Shown here: positions 1 to 9,097 of the stretch, piece after piece
How positions within the stretch are numbered: the stretch's first letter is position 1
Layout: each line of letters begins with the position of its first letter
Assembly (NCBI GenBank): GCA_963712435.1
Contig: CAVQIB010000004.1
Span: 124,001-188,000, forward strand
Source: Rhodoplanes sp963712435
GTDB taxonomy: Bacteria > Pseudomonadota > Alphaproteobacteria > Rhizobiales > Xanthobacteraceae
Length of the DNA: 64,000 nucleotides
Reading direction: 5' to 3'
Position numbers and translations under genes: made by a program
The notes under the pieces: model-generated
The model's database searches: none
The model's input: the letters and a program-made list of their open reading frames with translations, nothing else
What the model was told of the DNA's origin: nothing

Positions 1-186
1 CTTTTGCTCTGGTTCCTGGTCGGCGCGCCGTCACGCCGCATCGGGCCGCGGCGAATGGGCTCCCTATTTGCAGCGCCGGAGATTATATTGCGTTCAGACG
101 CGAAGAAACAGCCGCGGCTGCGGGCCTCGCTTTCCCAAGCGGGCCGGGTTGCGCGCAAAACAACAAGAAAAAATCTCGGAGGAGCC

Positions 187-1220
187 ATGGAGTTCGAGCG
201 GGCCGCCTCGGTTCAATCCGCACCGCTGGTCGATCCGTTCGGGCGCGCGATCACCTATGTGCGGGTCTCGGTCACCGATCGCTGCGATTTCCGCTGCGTC
301 TATTGCATGTCGGAGCACATGACCTTCCTGCCGAAGGCGGACCTGCTCACGCTCGAGGAGCTCGACCGGCTGTGCTCCGCCTTCGTCGCCAAGGGCGTGC
401 GCAAGCTCCGGCTGACCGGCGGCGAGCCGCTGGTGCGGCGCGGACATCATGACGCTGTTCGCGTCGCTGTCGCGCCACCTCGGCCGCGGGCGCGCTCGAT
501 GAGCTGACCGTTACCACCAACGGCTCGCAGCTCGACGAAATACGCGGCCGAGCTCGCCGCCTGCGGCGTCCGGCGGATCAACGTCTCGCTCGACACGCTC
601 GACCCCGACAAGTTCCGGGTCATCACCCGCTGGGGCGAGCTCGATCAGGTGCTGCGCGGGCATCGACGCGGCGCAGCGCGCGGGGCTCGCGATCAAGATC
701 AACGCCGTCGCCCTCAAGGGCGTGAACGAGGACGAGCTGCCGCAGCTGCTCGACATGGGCGCATGGCGAGGGCATGGACCTCACGCTGATCGAGGTGATG
801 CCGCTCGGCGAAATCGGCGAGATGCGCCTCGACCAGTATCTGCCGCTGTCGTTGGTCCGCGCGCGTCTTGCCGAGCGCTTTACGCTCGAGGAGATCGACT
901 ACCGCACCGGCGGCCCGGCGCGCTATGTGCGGGTCACGGAAACCGGCGGACGGCTCGGCTTCATCACGCCGCTGACCCACAATTTCTGCGAATCCTGCAA
1001 CCGCGTGCGGGTGACCTGCACCGGAACGCTGTTCATGTGCCTCGGCCAGGAGGATGCGGCCGATCTGCGCAGCCCGCTGCGCGCCTCGGAGGGCAATGAC
1101 CTGCTCTATGCGGCGATCGACGAAGCGATCGCGCGCAAGCCGAAGGGCCACGACTTCGTCATCGACCGTCGGCGCAAGCGCCCCGCGCTTGCCCGCCATA
1201 TGAGCGTCACCGGCGGCTAG
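187..1220 (+). CDS. moaA: GTP 3',8-cyclase MoaA (frameshifted)
   Basis: Radical-SAM enzyme that converts GTP to 3',8-cyclo-GTP, the first step of molybdenum cofactor synthesis in the cytoplasm. The N-terminal cluster motif CDFRCVYC is at residues 33-40, and the C-terminal second cluster is visible as NFCESCNRVRVTC. A GGAGGAG Shine-Dalgarno lies just before ATG 187. The reading frame breaks near 440, 485, 535, 660 and 755. Removing single extra bases restores a continuous MoaA sequence (GGEPLVRRD, TTNGSQL, NVSLDTLDPDKF, INAVALKG), so these look like sequence errors. Mo cofactor would be needed by the two molybdopterin oxidoreductases at 41-51 kb, though moaA is far from them. Confidence 0.93.
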
Positions 1221-1261
1221 ACGTCCGACTGATTCGTCCCCGCATGGTGGGAGGCGTGCGA

Positions 1262-1325
1262 TGCACGCGTCTCGAACTTTGTGTCCTTCGAGACGCGCTC
1301 CACGCGCGCCGCAGGATGAGGGCGC
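1262..1325. repeat. Degenerate REP-like palindrome
   Basis: A 10-bp inverted repeat (GCGTCTCGAA at 1267-1276, TTCGAGACGC at 1287-1296) is followed by GCAGGATGAG. It resembles the arms of the 177-bp tandem units at 36 kb, which carry TCTCGAA, CCTTCGAGACGCG and CAGGATGAG in the same order. It fills much of the moaA-dctQ gap. Otherwise I see nothing in 1221-1461. Confidence 0.55.
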
Positions 1326-1461
1326 CGCGAAGTCCAAGTTTCCGTTGCGCGGCGCGGCCCACGCGGCTTATCTTGCCGGCACAACGAAACGGCGCGGCGG
1401 CCTGCTGCACAACGGGGGAGCAGGGGATCGCGCCGGTTGCGCCGCCGCTCGGCGGGAGCCG

Positions 1462-2085
1462 ATGGCGGAGGAGGCGTTGACCGCAGCTCTCAAGCTCAGC
1501 CGCATCATCGACCGGATCAACGAACAATTCGGCACGATCGCCAATTTCCTCGTGCTGTTCGCCTGCCTCGTCAGCGCCGCCAATGCCGCGGTCCGTTACG
1601 GCCTGAACGGGTTCTTGTATCTCGGCCGCACGTTTCCCCAGTTCCAGGCCATTCAGCTTGGCGTCGAATGGTACGGCGCCAACGCGAACGCCATGCTCGA
1701 GGCGCAGTGGTACATGTTCGCGGGAATGGTTCTGTTGGGCGCTCCCTTCACGCTCAAGCTCAACGAGCATGTCCGCGTGGACCTCTTGTACGGCATGGCG
1801 TCGCAGCGCGTGCGGCTGTGGATCGATGTCTTCGGGACGCTCTTCTTCCTGCTGCCGATCTGCGTGATCCTGATCTACTTCACGTGGTTCTGGTTTCTTG
1901 ATTCCTGGTCGATCAACGAGACCTCGTCCAATGCCGGCGGGCTGATCCGCTGGCCGGTCAAGCTGCTTCTGCCCGTCGGGTTCTCCTTGATGGCGCTGCA
2001 GGGCCTATCCGAACTCATCAAGCGGATCGCCGCGCTGACGGGCCGCCACACGCTGCATTATCAATACGAGGCGCCGGTGCAATGA
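1462..2085 (+). CDS. TRAP transporter small permease subunit (DctQ family)
   Basis: Small membrane subunit of a tripartite ATP-independent periplasmic transporter, which partners the large permease for Na+- or H+-driven uptake of organic acids. The 207-residue product has four hydrophobic segments (about residues 24-42, 78-95, 115-137 and 160-180), usual for DctQ. The ORF is open upstream, but ATG 1462 starts the family-like sequence. The stop overlaps the dctM start (ATGA at 2082-2085), implying translational coupling. No DctP binding protein lies nearby, so the substrate is unknown. Confidence 0.85.
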   Translation: MAEEALTAALKLSRIIDRINEQFGTIANFLVLFACLVSAANAAVRYGLNGFLYLGRTFPQFQAIQLGVEWYGANANAMLEAQWYMFAGMVLLGAPFTLKLNEHVRVDLLYGMASQRVRLWIDVFGTLFFLLPICVILIYFTWFWFLDSWSINETSSNAGGLIRWPVKLLLPVGFSLMALQGLSELIKRIAALTGRHTLHYQYEAPVQ

Positions 2086-3489
2086 GCTTCGTGCGGGACA
2101 ATATGGCCCCGCTGATGTTCGGCGGCCTTATTGTCTTTATGCTGATCGGCTATCCGGCGGCCTTCTCGCTCGCCGCGGTGGGCCTGTTCTTCGGCTTCAT
2201 CGGGATCGAGCTCGGCCTTATCGGGCCCGATTACCTCGGCAATCTCACCTACCAGCTGTACGGCATCGTCTCCAACGATCTGCTGCTTGCGATCCCGTTC
2301 TTCACCTTCATGGGCGCGATCCTGGAGCGCTGCGGGCTGGCGGAAGACCTGCTCGATTCGATCGGGCAATTGTTCGGCCCGGTGCGGGGCGGCCTGTCCT
2401 ACGCCGTGATCTTTGTCGGCGCGATCCTCGGCGCGATCACCGGCACGGTCGCGGCCTCGGTCATCGCCATGGGCGTGATCTCCGTGCCGATCATGATGCG
2501 ATACGGCTATTCGACGCGCCACACGATGGGGGTGATCGCCGCCTCGGGGACGATCACGCAGGTCATTCCGCCCTCGCTGGTGCTCATCGTGCTGGCCGAT
2601 CAGCTCGGACGCTCGGTCGGCGAGATGTATGCCGGCGCGATCGGCCCAAGCCTCATCCAGATCGCCCTGTTCTGCGCATGGGTGTTCGTGGTGAGCCTGA
2701 TCTGGCCGAAGGACGTTCCGGCGCTGCCGCCGGAAGCGCGCACGCTGCGCGGCTGGGCGCTGTGGCGCAAGTGCCTGCGCGGCATTATTCCTTCGCTCGG
2801 GCTGATCTTTCTCGTGCTCGGCACCATCTTCATGGGGCTTGCGACCCCGACGGAAGCCGGCGCGCTCGGCGCGGTGGGCGCCCTGCTGCTCGCCGCCGCG
2901 CAGCGCACCCTCACCTGGCCGCTCGTCTATCAGGGCATGTCGACGACCATGCGCCTCACCGCCATGGTCGTCTATCATCCTGATCGGCGCCCGCACCTTC
3001 AGCCTGATCTTCCAGGGCGTCGGCGGCAAGGAATGGATCGAGCATCTGCTGACCGCGCTTCCCGGCGGGCAGTTCGGCTTTCTCGTTTTCGTGAACATCC
3101 TGGTGTTCGTGATCGCGTTCTTCCTCGATTTCTTCGAGATCGCGTTCATCCTGATTCCGCTGCTCGCGCCCGTCGCGGCCAAGCTCGGCATCGATCTCGT
3201 GTGGTTCGGGGTGCTGATCTGCGCCAACATCCAGACGAGCTTCATGCATCCGCCGTTCGGATTCGCGCTGTTTTACTTGCGCGGCATCACGCCGCCTTCG
3301 GTCAAGACCGCGGACATCTACTGGGGCGCGATCCCGTGGCTCGTTCTCCAGCTCATCCTCGTCGCGATTCTGATCATCTGGCCCGAGTCGGTGACCTATT
3401 GGCTTTCCAAGGCGCCGCAGGTCGATCCGAGCACGATCAAATTCGATATCCAGATGCCGGAGTCGCCGCCGCCGCTGAACCTGCAATGA
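2082..3489 (+). CDS. TRAP transporter large permease (DctM family, one frameshift)
   Basis: Large 12-13-helix permease of a TRAP transporter, about 468 residues. The first frame holds about 300 residues, including GAIAGT-like segments (ILGAITGTVAASV) and QVIPPSLVLI typical of the family. Near 2975 an extra T in GTCGTC[T]ATC shifts the frame, and the second frame carries the remainder to LNLQ at 3489. No catalytic or membrane segment is lost across the join, so one protein is intended. It overlaps dctQ by 4 bp. Confidence 0.88.
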
Positions 3490-3787
3490 CACGCGCTTGC
3501 GGGCTGCATTATCCTTCGGTCAATCGATCAAGCGAGCGCCGGCTAGATAAGCGCGGCCGCACCCGCGCCCCCTTGTATGACGCATCGCACAATAAAGCGG
3601 ACAAGATGATCCATAAGCGTGCGCCGGCCTATTCAGCCGCAATCAGCGATAGTTAGGGCATCGCATCGGAACCGATCCACATCGAGTTCGTTGTCGAGCA
3701 AGTTCGATCGGTCGATGTCGGTGAGCAGGGTCGCTCATCGGGCTTGTCTGGTCCCGTAACACACCGGGGGGAGCCGATGAGGTCGAC
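3490..3787. other. Intergenic gap, nothing recognised
   Basis: No gene, repeat or terminator could be supported between the TRAP permease and the HAD gene. It is slightly less GC-rich than its surroundings and may carry the promoter for the downstream gene. GGGGGGAG near 3768 is the probable ribosome binding site of the next gene. Confidence 0.4.
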
Positions 3788-4576
3788 ATGGCTGTTGCAC
3801 GTCGTATGCGCCGCCGCGGATGGATGAACGCCGCGAGAAAAGCCGCGCAACCAGAAACTCGCCCCCCTGTCGTCAGGCATCTGGCGTCACGGTCTTCCGT
3901 GGCCCCGGTGGAGAGTGCGAGCGCCTACATATTCGATGTGGAAGGCACGCTCGTCGACACGGTTCTGCCGTCGCTGAACTGTTGGTGCCAGACGCTCGTC
4001 GAATTCGGTTTCACCTTCCGCACCGCCGATCTGCATCGGTATTCCGGGATGGACGGAAAGGAAATCCTGGCGCGCCTCCTGCCGCATAGCGCCGACCTCA
4101 AGGACTTCATCTTGAGCAAGTACAATTCGCGCTTCCGCAGCGAGGTGCTGCCGACCGTCCGCGCGGTGCCGGGCGCGCGCGACCTCATCGCGGCGCTCAA
4201 GCTGCGCGGCGCCAAAATCGCGATTGCCAGCAACTGTCACCCGGACGAACTCGCACGCTACCGCGCCTGTCTGGGCGTGGACGAGTTCGTGGACGTGTAT
4301 GTCTCAGGCGACGATGTCAGGCGGGGCAAGCCGCACCCGGACGTCATCACGACCGCATTGAAGCGGCTCGGCGGCACGCAGCCGAGCGACGCGATATATG
4401 TCGGCGACACTCCCTATGATGCGGAGGCGGCCCGCCAGGCGCGCGTGCGGTCCTTCGGCGTGCTGAGCGGCCATTTCCCGCGCGCCGATCTGGTCGGGGC
4501 CGGGTGCTCGGCCATCTTCCTCGATCCCAAGAGCATGAACCAGGCGCTCGCCGCGCCCGCGCCTGAAGCGGCGTGA
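3788..4576 (+). CDS. HAD-superfamily hydrolase with DxE motif I
   Basis: Haloacid dehalogenase-like phosphatase of 262 residues, resembling phosphoglycolate phosphatase/beta-phosphoglucomutase types. Motif I reads FDVEGTLVDT near residue 50: the nucleophile Asp is present, but the usual second Asp (DxD) is Glu. Motif II is IASN, and motifs III/IV are RGKPHPDV and YVGDTPYDAEAA, consistent with Mg2+ binding. The N-terminal 40 residues are basic and unlike the family, so a start nearer residue 40 is possible. Substrate unknown. Confidence 0.8.
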   Translation: MAVARRMRRRGWMNAARKAAQPETRPPVVRHLASRSSVAPVESASAYIFDVEGTLVDTVLPSLNCWCQTLVEFGFTFRTADLHRYSGMDGKEILARLLPHSADLKDFILSKYNSRFRSEVLPTVRAVPGARDLIAALKLRGAKIAIASNCHPDELARYRACLGVDEFVDVYVSGDDVRRGKPHPDVITTALKRLGGTQPSDAIYVGDTPYDAEAARQARVRSFGVLSGHFPRADLVGAGCSAIFLDPKSMNQALAAPAPEAA

Positions 4577-4712
4577 CGGCAAGGCTAAGGCGACCCGCTG
4601 CTGCGCGGGCGCTTGCCGCGCTTGACGAACAGGCGGATAGTTTGGCTCTCGCCCGGGCTCCCCTGGTGCAGCGAAAAGTCTGTGACAGGGAGGCATCCTG
4701 AGGGAGCACGTT

Positions 4713-5685
4713 ATGGTGCATTTCGTCCGCTCCCTCGCGCTTGCCCTATGCCTCAGCGTCCTTGCGGGCGCGACGTCTGCGTCCGCGCTCGACTACCCGA
4801 CGAGGGTGGTCAAGTTGATCGTGTCCTATCCGGCGGGCGGGGCGACCGACATTCTCGCCCGCTTGATGGGCCAGTGGCTGTCCGAACGGCTGGGCCAACA
4901 GTTCATCATCGATAACCGCGCCGGGGGCGGCAACAATATCGGCACGGAGGCGGCGGTCAACGCGCCGGCCGGACGGCTACACCTTCTTCCTCGTCAATCC
5001 CGCGAACACCATCAACGCCACTCTGTACAAGAAGCTGCCGTTCGACTTCATCCGCGACATGGCGCCGGTCGCCGGCATCATCCGCAACCCGAACGTGATG
5101 GTGGTGAACCCGGCCGTCCCGGCGAATACGGTCGCCGAGTTCATCGCCTATGCCAAGGCGAATCCGGGCAAGATCAACATGGCCTCGTCCGGCGTCGGCA
5201 CGTCGATTCATCTGTCCGGCGAGCTGTTCAAGGCGGTGACCGGGATCGACATGCTGCACGTGCCGTATCGCGGTTCGGCGCCCGCGGTCACCGACCTGCT
5301 CGGCGGCCAGGTGCAAGTGATGTTCGACAATCTGCCATCGGCCATTCAGCACATCAGAAGCGGCGGCCTGCGTGCGCTCGGCGTGACGACGGCGATGCGC
5401 GTGGAGGTCCTTCCCGACGCGCCGGCGATCGGCGAAATCGTGCCGGGCTACGAAGCAAGCGGAGTTTTCGGGCTGTCGGCGCCGAAAGGCACGCCGAAAG
5501 AGATCATCGACCTGGTGAACAAGGAAGTGAATGCCGGGCTGAACGACCCGAAAATCAAGGCGCGCCTCGTCGAGCTCGGCGGCATTCCGCTCGTGGTCAC
5601 GCCGGAGGAGTTCGGCAAGATCATTGCCGAGGAGACCGAGAAGTGGGCGAAAGTGGTGACGTTCTCCGGCGCGAGCGTTGATTAG
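4713..5685 (+). CDS. Bug/TctC-type extracytoplasmic solute receptor (one frameshift)
   Basis: Periplasmic tricarboxylate-receptor-family (Bug) binding protein, about 324 residues with a signal peptide ending near residue 25 (ATSASA). The family signature IVSYPAGGATDILAR follows. An extra G near 4973 (GCC[G]GACGGC) breaks the frame inside NAPADGYTFF. The second frame runs through PYRGSAPAVTDLLGGQVQ to ASVD. No TctAB membrane subunits are adjacent, which is common for orphan Bug proteins. The ligand, probably an organic acid, cannot be told from the sequence. Confidence 0.88.
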
Positions 5686-5727
5686 CGCGCCGGCTCCGTT
5701 TGAAGATAATGTCCATTGACGGCCGGC

Positions 5728-6936
5728 TCAGCCGGTCTTGCCGGAATCTTCGCCGCGCGGGCGATGCAGGCAGAAGGTCAGCGCGAGCGCGATGACCGAG
5801 GAGCCCATCATCACGGCGAAGGCGCGATCATAGCCGCCGGTGGCGTCGAACACGGCCGCGCCCAGATAGGCGCCGAGCCCGCCGCAAATGTGGTGCACCA
5901 TGGTGATCAGGCCGGTCAGCGCGCCGAGATTCCGCGTCCCGAAGCTCTCGGCGACGAAGGGCACGATCAGCGGCGCGGTGACGAGGAAGGTCGTTCCGAA
6001 CATCAGCGCAAAGATCGTGACCGTTGCCGGCGACTGATCGACCAGCACGAGGACAAAGACGAGGATGCGGGCGGCGAACGACGCCGCGGCGGGCGCCGCC
6101 GGCCCCGAGCGGTCGCTCCACGCGCCCGCGGCGACAACGCCGAGCAGCGCGGCGAGCCCCATCAGCGCCAGCAGATTGCCGGCGACGAACGTATCAAGCC
6201 CGCGATCCTGCGCGAAGGCGACGAGGTGCGTCGTGACGAAGAAGTCGTCGAAGCCGCAGAGCGCATAGACGCCCATGAGCAGCCAGAACTGCCGGGTGCG
6301 CGCCGCCTCGGCGACGGCAAGGCCGCGCTGCGGCCGCGGCGCAGGGCGCCTGCCCGCCTTCTGTTCTCCCGACAGCGCGAACAGCAGCAGCGGGAGCGGG
6401 AGCAGATGCGCCAGTCCGAGCCACATGAAAACCGACCGCCAGCCGATCGCCACGAGAAGCGCCGCGAGCGCGGCGATCACCACAAGCTGTCCGACGCTCA
6501 TGCCGGACATGGCGACCGCATTGGCGAGGCCGACGCGCTGCGGAAAGCCGCGCGTCACCATCACGCTGACCGGAATGAGCGAGGCCGCGCCGTTGCCGAC
6601 GGCAAACACCACGCCGTAGAGCACGAGGGCGTGCCAGGGCGCCGCCATGAGGCTCATCAACCCGATGCCCAGTCCGGCGATCATCAGCCCGCCGCCCAGC
6701 ACCAGGCGCGGACTGGTCCGGTCGGCCATCGCACCGGCGATATACATGCAGACAGCGGAGACGAACTGAAACAGCGCCACCGCGACGCCGAGCTCCGTGC
6801 GGCCCCAGCCGAACTCCTCGACCACGGTTTTCAGCGTCAGCCCGATGGCGAAACGCGCGCCGCCGCCGACGAACAGGACCAGGAAGCCCACGGCGAGCAC
6901 GACGGCGGCGCTCGACAGCAATGGTTTTCGGCTCAC
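5728..6936 (-). CDS. Major facilitator superfamily transporter
   Basis: Twelve-helix MFS permease of about 402 residues from GTG 6936. The ORF extends upstream to 7089 but would overlap bluB, and the first hydrophobic segment starts only after SRKPLLSS. The loop-2 motif is degenerate (GAMADRTSPRLVLGGG), as in MFS monocarboxylate/oxalate-formate-type transporters. Convergent with the Bug receptor gene. Substrate not predictable. Confidence 0.82.
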   Translation of the reverse strand: MSRKPLLSSAAVVLAVGFLVLFVGGGARFAIGLTLKTVVEEFGWGRTELGVAVALFQFVSAVCMYIAGAMADRTSPRLVLGGGLMIAGLGIGLMSLMAAPWHALVLYGVVFAVGNGAASLIPVSVMVTRGFPQRVGLANAVAMSGMSVGQLVVIAALAALLVAIGWRSVFMWLGLAHLLPLPLLLFALSGEQKAGRRPAPRPQRGLAVAEAARTRQFWLLMGVYALCGFDDFFVTTHLVAFAQDRGLDTFVAGNLLALMGLAALLGVVAAGAWSDRSGPAAPAAASFAARILVFVLVLVDQSPATVTIFALMFGTTFLVTAPLIVPFVAESFGTRNLGALTGLITMVHHICGGLGAYLGAAVFDATGGYDRAFAVMMGSSVIALALTFCLHRPRGEDSGKTG

Positions 6937-6994
6937 GGGGCGCAATCGATCGGTTGGGCTGGCGTGTTGGTTCCGTTCTTCGGCGTGCAACGGT

Positions 6995-7627
6995 TCAGCG
7001 GCGTAAGATGACGCTCCGCGCACACGACCGCTTCTCCCATCCCACGCGTTCCAGTTCCGGAGCGTCGCTCTCGGCCAGCGGATAGCCAAGACAGAAATAG
7101 CCGATGAAGCGCCAGCTCCGGGGCACGTCGAGAATGCCGCCGATCCGAATGGGATCGAGGATGGAGACCCAACCCATGCCGACGCCCTCGGCCCGCGCCG
7201 CGAGCCACAGCGTATAGACGGCGGTGACGACGGAATACTCGATCATTTCCGGCATCGTCCTGCGCCCGAGCCCGTGACCTTGCCCGGTTTCGCGATCGGC
7301 GAACACCGCGAACTGGCAGGGGGCTTCCTTGAGGCCGGCGAGCTTGAGTTCGGCATAGCGCGCCGCCCGATCGCCGGTGTAGGCGCTGAGCGCGTCCGCA
7401 TTGCAGGCGGTGAAGTCCTCGACGACCGCCTGGCGTCGCCCGGGCTCGTCGACAATGACGAACCGCCAGGGCTGGCTCAGCCCGACCGAGGGAGCAAGGC
7501 ACGCCGTCTCGATCAGGCGCTCCAGCATGCCTTCCGGCAACGGGGCGTCGCGGAACCGGCGCACGTCGCGACGCCATACCAGCAGATCGCGCAGCTTCGC
7601 GCGGAACGCCTCGTCGAAGCTCTTCAT
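6995..7627 (-). CDS. bluB: 5,6-dimethylbenzimidazole synthase BluB
   Basis: Flavin-destructase of the nitroreductase fold that uses FMNH2 and O2 to make 5,6-dimethylbenzimidazole, the lower ligand of cobalamin. Family features are WRRDVRRF near residue 20, APSVGLSQPWRFV, and GVGMGWVSIL toward the C-terminus. The start at ATG 7627 (MKSFDEAF) gives 211 residues. An upstream ATG at 7669 is possible. It is transcribed divergently from the aromatic cluster that starts at 7915. BluB needs oxygen, so the organism is probably not a strict anaerobe. Confidence 0.86.
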   Translation of the reverse strand: MKSFDEAFRAKLRDLLVWRRDVRRFRDAPLPEGMLERLIETACLAPSVGLSQPWRFVIVDEPGRRQAVVEDFTACNADALSAYTGDRAARYAELKLAGLKEAPCQFAVFADRETGQGHGLGRRTMPEMIEYSVVTAVYTLWLAARAEGVGMGWVSILDPIRIGGILDVPRSWRFIGYFCLGYPLAESDAPELERVGWEKRSCARSVILRR

Positions 7628-7775
7628 TTTTCCGGTCGCAATTGCCGCGAAGAAAGTCCCCGAACGCATCAATAGCACGTCTTCAGAAATCCGCGACCGC
7701 GGCAAGGCCTGCGTTATGGCCCTGTTGCGCCTGACGAGCCCCGCCAAACGCGCCGTTCGGTTCAAGCTGTATTTC

Positions 7776-7788
7776 AGTACTGGAATGC
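7776..7788. promoter_or_regulatory. Candidate operator AGTACTGGAATGC (copy 1)
   Basis: The 13-mer lies in the AT-rich bluB/had-paralogue divergent region and recurs exactly at 31115-31127 between had and korA. Flanks are partly shared too (GTA seven bases upstream in both). The core CAGTACTG is a perfect 8-bp palindrome here. It sits 127 bp before the start at 7915. Which protein binds it is unknown. Confidence 0.55.
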
Positions 7789-7914
7789 TAATTATTTTCC
7801 CGTTCTTGCTTTACGTCAAGGCGGACCGGGGCGGGGCTTGGGGAGAATGCGCCCGCTCCGCAAGCCAACAAACGAACCAGCGCAAGACAATGGCTGGTCG
7901 CCGGGAGGGCAAGG

Positions 7915-9000
7915 ATGGCTGGAGGGCCGGGCCGCTGGGTCATGACGGGCAAGGGCGAGCCCCTTGTCTGCGTGCCGATGGATTCGCTCTCTCCGGGGCC
8001 GGACGAAGTTCTGATCGCGGTCGCCGGCTGCGGCGTCTGCCGCACCGATCTCAGCTTCTACTATGACGATGCGCCCACCCGGCACGCGCTGCCGCTGACG
8101 CTCGGGCACGAGATCAGCGGCCATGTGATCGAGGCGGGCGACAATGCGCTGTGGTGGGTCGACCGCGCCGTGGTGGTGCCGGCGCTGATTCCGTGCGGGC
8201 ATTGCGATGCGTGCCGGCGCGGCCGGGCGGCGATCTGCCCGAACCAGAAAATGCCCGGCAACGACATCCATGGCGGCTTCGCCACCCATATCGTCGTGCC
8301 GGCGCACGGGCTGTGCGAGGTCGACGAGGTGCGCCTCGCCGCGACCGGGATCGAGCTTGCCGATCTCGCGGTGATCGCCGACGCCGCGACGAGCGCGTTT
8401 CAGGCGGTCGTGGAAACCGGGGTCGGGCCGGGCGATCTCGTCGTCGTCATCGGCGTCGGCGGGGTCGGCAGCTACGCCGCGCAGATCGCCGGAACGTTCG
8501 GCGGCACGGTGGTGGCGGTCGACATCAACGCCGACAGGCTGGCGGTGATCGCCGGCCGGTGCGCGCTCGCTTTGAACGCCCGCGACATGTCGCCCGCCGA
8601 TCTCCAGGCGGCGATCGCGGCCTTTGCCGACGCGCGCGGGCTGCGCCAGAGCGAATGGATCATCCTCGATTGCTCCGGCGCCCGCGCCGGCCGGGACGCC
8701 GCCTACAGCCTGGTCAATCACCGCGCCGTCATGGCCGTGATCGGCTGCAGCATGGACCGGGTCGAGCTCCGCCATCCGAATCTGATGCACTTCCACGCAC
8801 GCGCGATCGAGAATTGGGGCTGCGCGCCCGAGCTCTATCCGCAGGCGCTTGAATTGGTGCTGAACGGGCGCGTCAAGGTCACCGAGTTCATCGAGAAGCA
8901 CGCGCTCGCGGAGATCAACGCGGTGTTCGCGGCCGCGCATGCCGGGGCGCTGAAGCGGCGCGCCGTGCTGGTTCCGTCCGGCGACGGAGAGACGTCGTGA
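7915..9000 (+). CDS. Zn-dependent acyl-CoA alcohol dehydrogenase, Had paralogue
   Basis: Medium-chain dehydrogenase of 361 residues, clearly paralogous to the had gene at 29.9-31.0 kb; both share CPNQKMPGNDIHGG and FATHIVVPAHGLC. Had oxidises 6-hydroxycyclohex-1-ene-1-carbonyl-CoA to the 6-oxo compound with NAD+ in anaerobic benzoyl-CoA degradation. Catalytic zinc ligands are C42 (CGVCRTD) and H65/E66 (LGHEISGH), the structural zinc cysteines are C94, C97, C100 and C108, and the nucleotide-binding GVGGVG is at 180-185. A GGAGGG Shine-Dalgarno precedes ATG 7915. The frame is intact. Being next to a ligase, SDR and hydratase, it may act on a related substituted or more reduced ring. Confidence 0.85.
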   Translation: MAGGPGRWVMTGKGEPLVCVPMDSLSPGPDEVLIAVAGCGVCRTDLSFYYDDAPTRHALPLTLGHEISGHVIEAGDNALWWVDRAVVVPALIPCGHCDACRRGRAAICPNQKMPGNDIHGGFATHIVVPAHGLCEVDEVRLAATGIELADLAVIADAATSAFQAVVETGVGPGDLVVVIGVGGVGSYAAQIAGTFGGTVVAVDINADRLAVIAGRCALALNARDMSPADLQAAIAAFADARGLRQSEWIILDCSGARAGRDAAYSLVNHRAVMAVIGCSMDRVELRHPNLMHFHARAIENWGCAPELYPQALELVLNGRVKVTEFIEKHALAEINAVFAAAHAGALKRRAVLVPSGDGETS

Positions 9001-9097
9001 CGGCGCTTGCGCTCGCCGCCACCTCCGCCCCCGCGCGCCCCGTTCCGGCGCACGGCGCGCGAGCAGGGCAGGGGCGGGCCGGCCGCGGTTCGGCGCC

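Noticed and set aside
5716..7011. Long plus-strand open frame opposite the MFS gene
   Set aside because: Its translation is low-complexity and rich in Arg, Glu and His with no family features, while the minus strand encodes a clear 12-helix permease.
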